Shown one piece after another: positions 14,292 to 15,017 of a stretch of DNA of 15,017 nucleotides. The notes below the pieces were generated by a model, which had not been told where the DNA came from, did not search any database, and worked only from the letters and a program-made list of their open reading frames with translations. The stretch covers positions 1 to 15,017 of the forward strand of contig DLIO01000129.1 in NCBI GenBank assembly GCA_002483765.1. The letters run 5' to 3'. The position numbers were made by a program, and so were the translations under genes. The number at the start of each line of letters is the position of its first letter. Position 1 is the first letter of the stretch. The stretch is from Lentisphaeria bacterium UBA7640. GTDB lineage: Bacteria > Verrucomicrobiota > Lentisphaeria > Victivallales > Victivallaceae.

Positions 14292-15017
14292 ATGGAAAAA
14301 ATTAGAATTAATCTTTTGGCTGGTGACGGCGTCGGTGTTGATGTTATTCACGAAGGCAGAAGAGTATTAGAAGCGTTGGCAGAAAAGCACGGTGGCATTA
14401 AGTTTGATTTCAATGCTTTGCCATGGGGATGCGAATATTATCTTGAACACGGCTGTATGTTGCCGAAAGATGGTTTAACCATTCTCAGAGATTGTGACGC
14501 TATTTTGTTGGGAGCAGTTGGTGCGCCGGGCGTCCCTGACCATGTTTCCGCACAACAATTGTTGTTTCCAATCCGAAAATCATTTGATCAATATGTGAAT
14601 ATGCGCCCAATTAAGCTTCTACCTGGCTTGGACGCGCCGATTAAAAATGACAAAATTGATTTTATGGTCATTCGTGAAAACTCTGAAGGGGAATACTGCG
14701 GCAAAGGAGAATTTTCCGGTGTTGGAACTGCGGAAGAAACTGCCATTCAGCACGCCATTTTCACCCGTAAAGGTACCGAACGGATTATTCGGTACGCGTT
14801 CGACTACGCACAAAAACATGGGAAAAACAAGGTTTTGAGTGCAACAAAGTCTAATGCACTTAATTATTCTATGGTTTTCTGGGATAAAGTGTTTAATGAA
14901 ATAAAAGCCAACTATCCGACAATGGAAGCGACTCAAATGCACGTTGACGCTTTAGCTGGATATTTCATTATCCATCCGGATCGGCTACAAGTAGTCGTCG
15001 CGGGTAATCTGTTTGGT
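14292..15017 (+). CDS. Tartrate/D-malate dehydrogenase family protein (5' part, cut by window end)
   Basis: The frame is open for 242 codons to the window edge. It belongs to the beta-decarboxylating dehydrogenases (isopropylmalate/isocitrate dehydrogenase family). The start LLAGDGVGVDVI is the family N-terminus. ALPWGCEYYLEHGCMLPKDG and LLGAVGAPGVPDHVS are the pattern of tartrate/D-malate dehydrogenases rather than LeuB. R95 and R105 (FPIRKSFDQYVNMRP), R128 (VIRENSEGEY), the catalytic Y135 and K186 (SATKSN) and the metal-binding D219 (HVDALAG) are in place. It would oxidise and decarboxylate D-malate to pyruvate with NAD, or act on tartrate. AAAGGA lies 9 nt before the ATG. It begins only 27 nt after a terminator with no visible promoter, so it may depend on read-through from the preceding operon. 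Confidence 0.88.
   Translation, partial: MEKIRINLLAGDGVGVDVIHEGRRVLEALAEKHGGIKFDFNALPWGCEYYLEHGCMLPKDGLTILRDCDAILLGAVGAPGVPDHVSAQQLLFPIRKSFDQYVNMRPIKLLPGLDAPIKNDKIDFMVIRENSEGEYCGKGEFSGVGTAEETAIQHAIFTRKGTERIIRYAFDYAQKHGKNKVLSATKSNALNYSMVFWDKVFNEIKANYPTMEATQMHVDALAGYFIIHPDRLQVVVAGNLFG

Noticed and set aside
1..15017. CRISPR array, tRNA or rRNA genes, phage or transposase genes
   Set aside because: No regularly spaced repeats, no tRNA cloverleaf or rRNA sequence and no integrase or transposase motifs were found in either strand.

Overview
The window is bacterial, moderately AT-rich and densely packed with genes, nearly all on the + strand. Several traits point weakly to the PVC superphylum (Lentisphaerae, Kiritimatiellae or Verrucomicrobia-like): a type II secretion minor-pseudopilin cluster in which one member has the FTLIE motif without the usual preceding Gly, a fused alpha/beta E1 dehydrogenase, a short cytoplasmic GH20 enzyme, and a CCACAAAG-type palindromic intergenic repeat. 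No rRNA or ribosomal marker is present, so the phylum is an inference.

Region 1 (1-2168) holds the end of an upstream frame, then three overlapping genes for GspI-, GspJ- and GspK-like minor pseudopilins, the expected tip complex of a type II secretion pseudopilus. Two tiny overlapping frames follow gspK, and then the operon stops. Region 2 (2200-4849) has a GNAT acetyltransferase on the - strand and, divergently, a GH20 beta-N-acetylhexosaminidase-like enzyme without a signal peptide. Region 3 (4850-5264) has no intact gene. It carries a roughly 90-nt imperfect palindrome (MITE-like), an 8-nt tandem repeat, an orphan coding-like tail and a good sigma70-type promoter.

Region 4 (5265-9545) is the most coherent unit: lysine 2,3-aminomutase (ablA/kamA), a fused substrate-binding/permease amino-acid ABC transporter protein, its ATPase, and beta-lysine N-acetyltransferase (ablB). 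All four are spaced within 7 nt or overlap, and the unit ends in a strong GC hairpin. Together they would import an amino acid (probably lysine), isomerise L-lysine to beta-lysine and acetylate it to N-epsilon-acetyl-beta-lysine, a compatible solute. This suggests a life under salt or osmotic stress.

Region 5 (9660-15017) starts with a DeoR-family regulator preceded by two TTGCAA palindromes one helical turn apart. It leads, 23 nt later, into a fused E1(alpha-beta) and an E2 of a 2-oxoacid (probably pyruvate) dehydrogenase complex. The E2 carries what look like two tandem E3-binding domains. A textbook terminator follows, and then the 5' part of a tartrate/D-malate dehydrogenase-family gene, cut by the window end. 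D-malate oxidation would give pyruvate, the likely substrate of the preceding complex. No E3 (lipoamide dehydrogenase) gene is visible.
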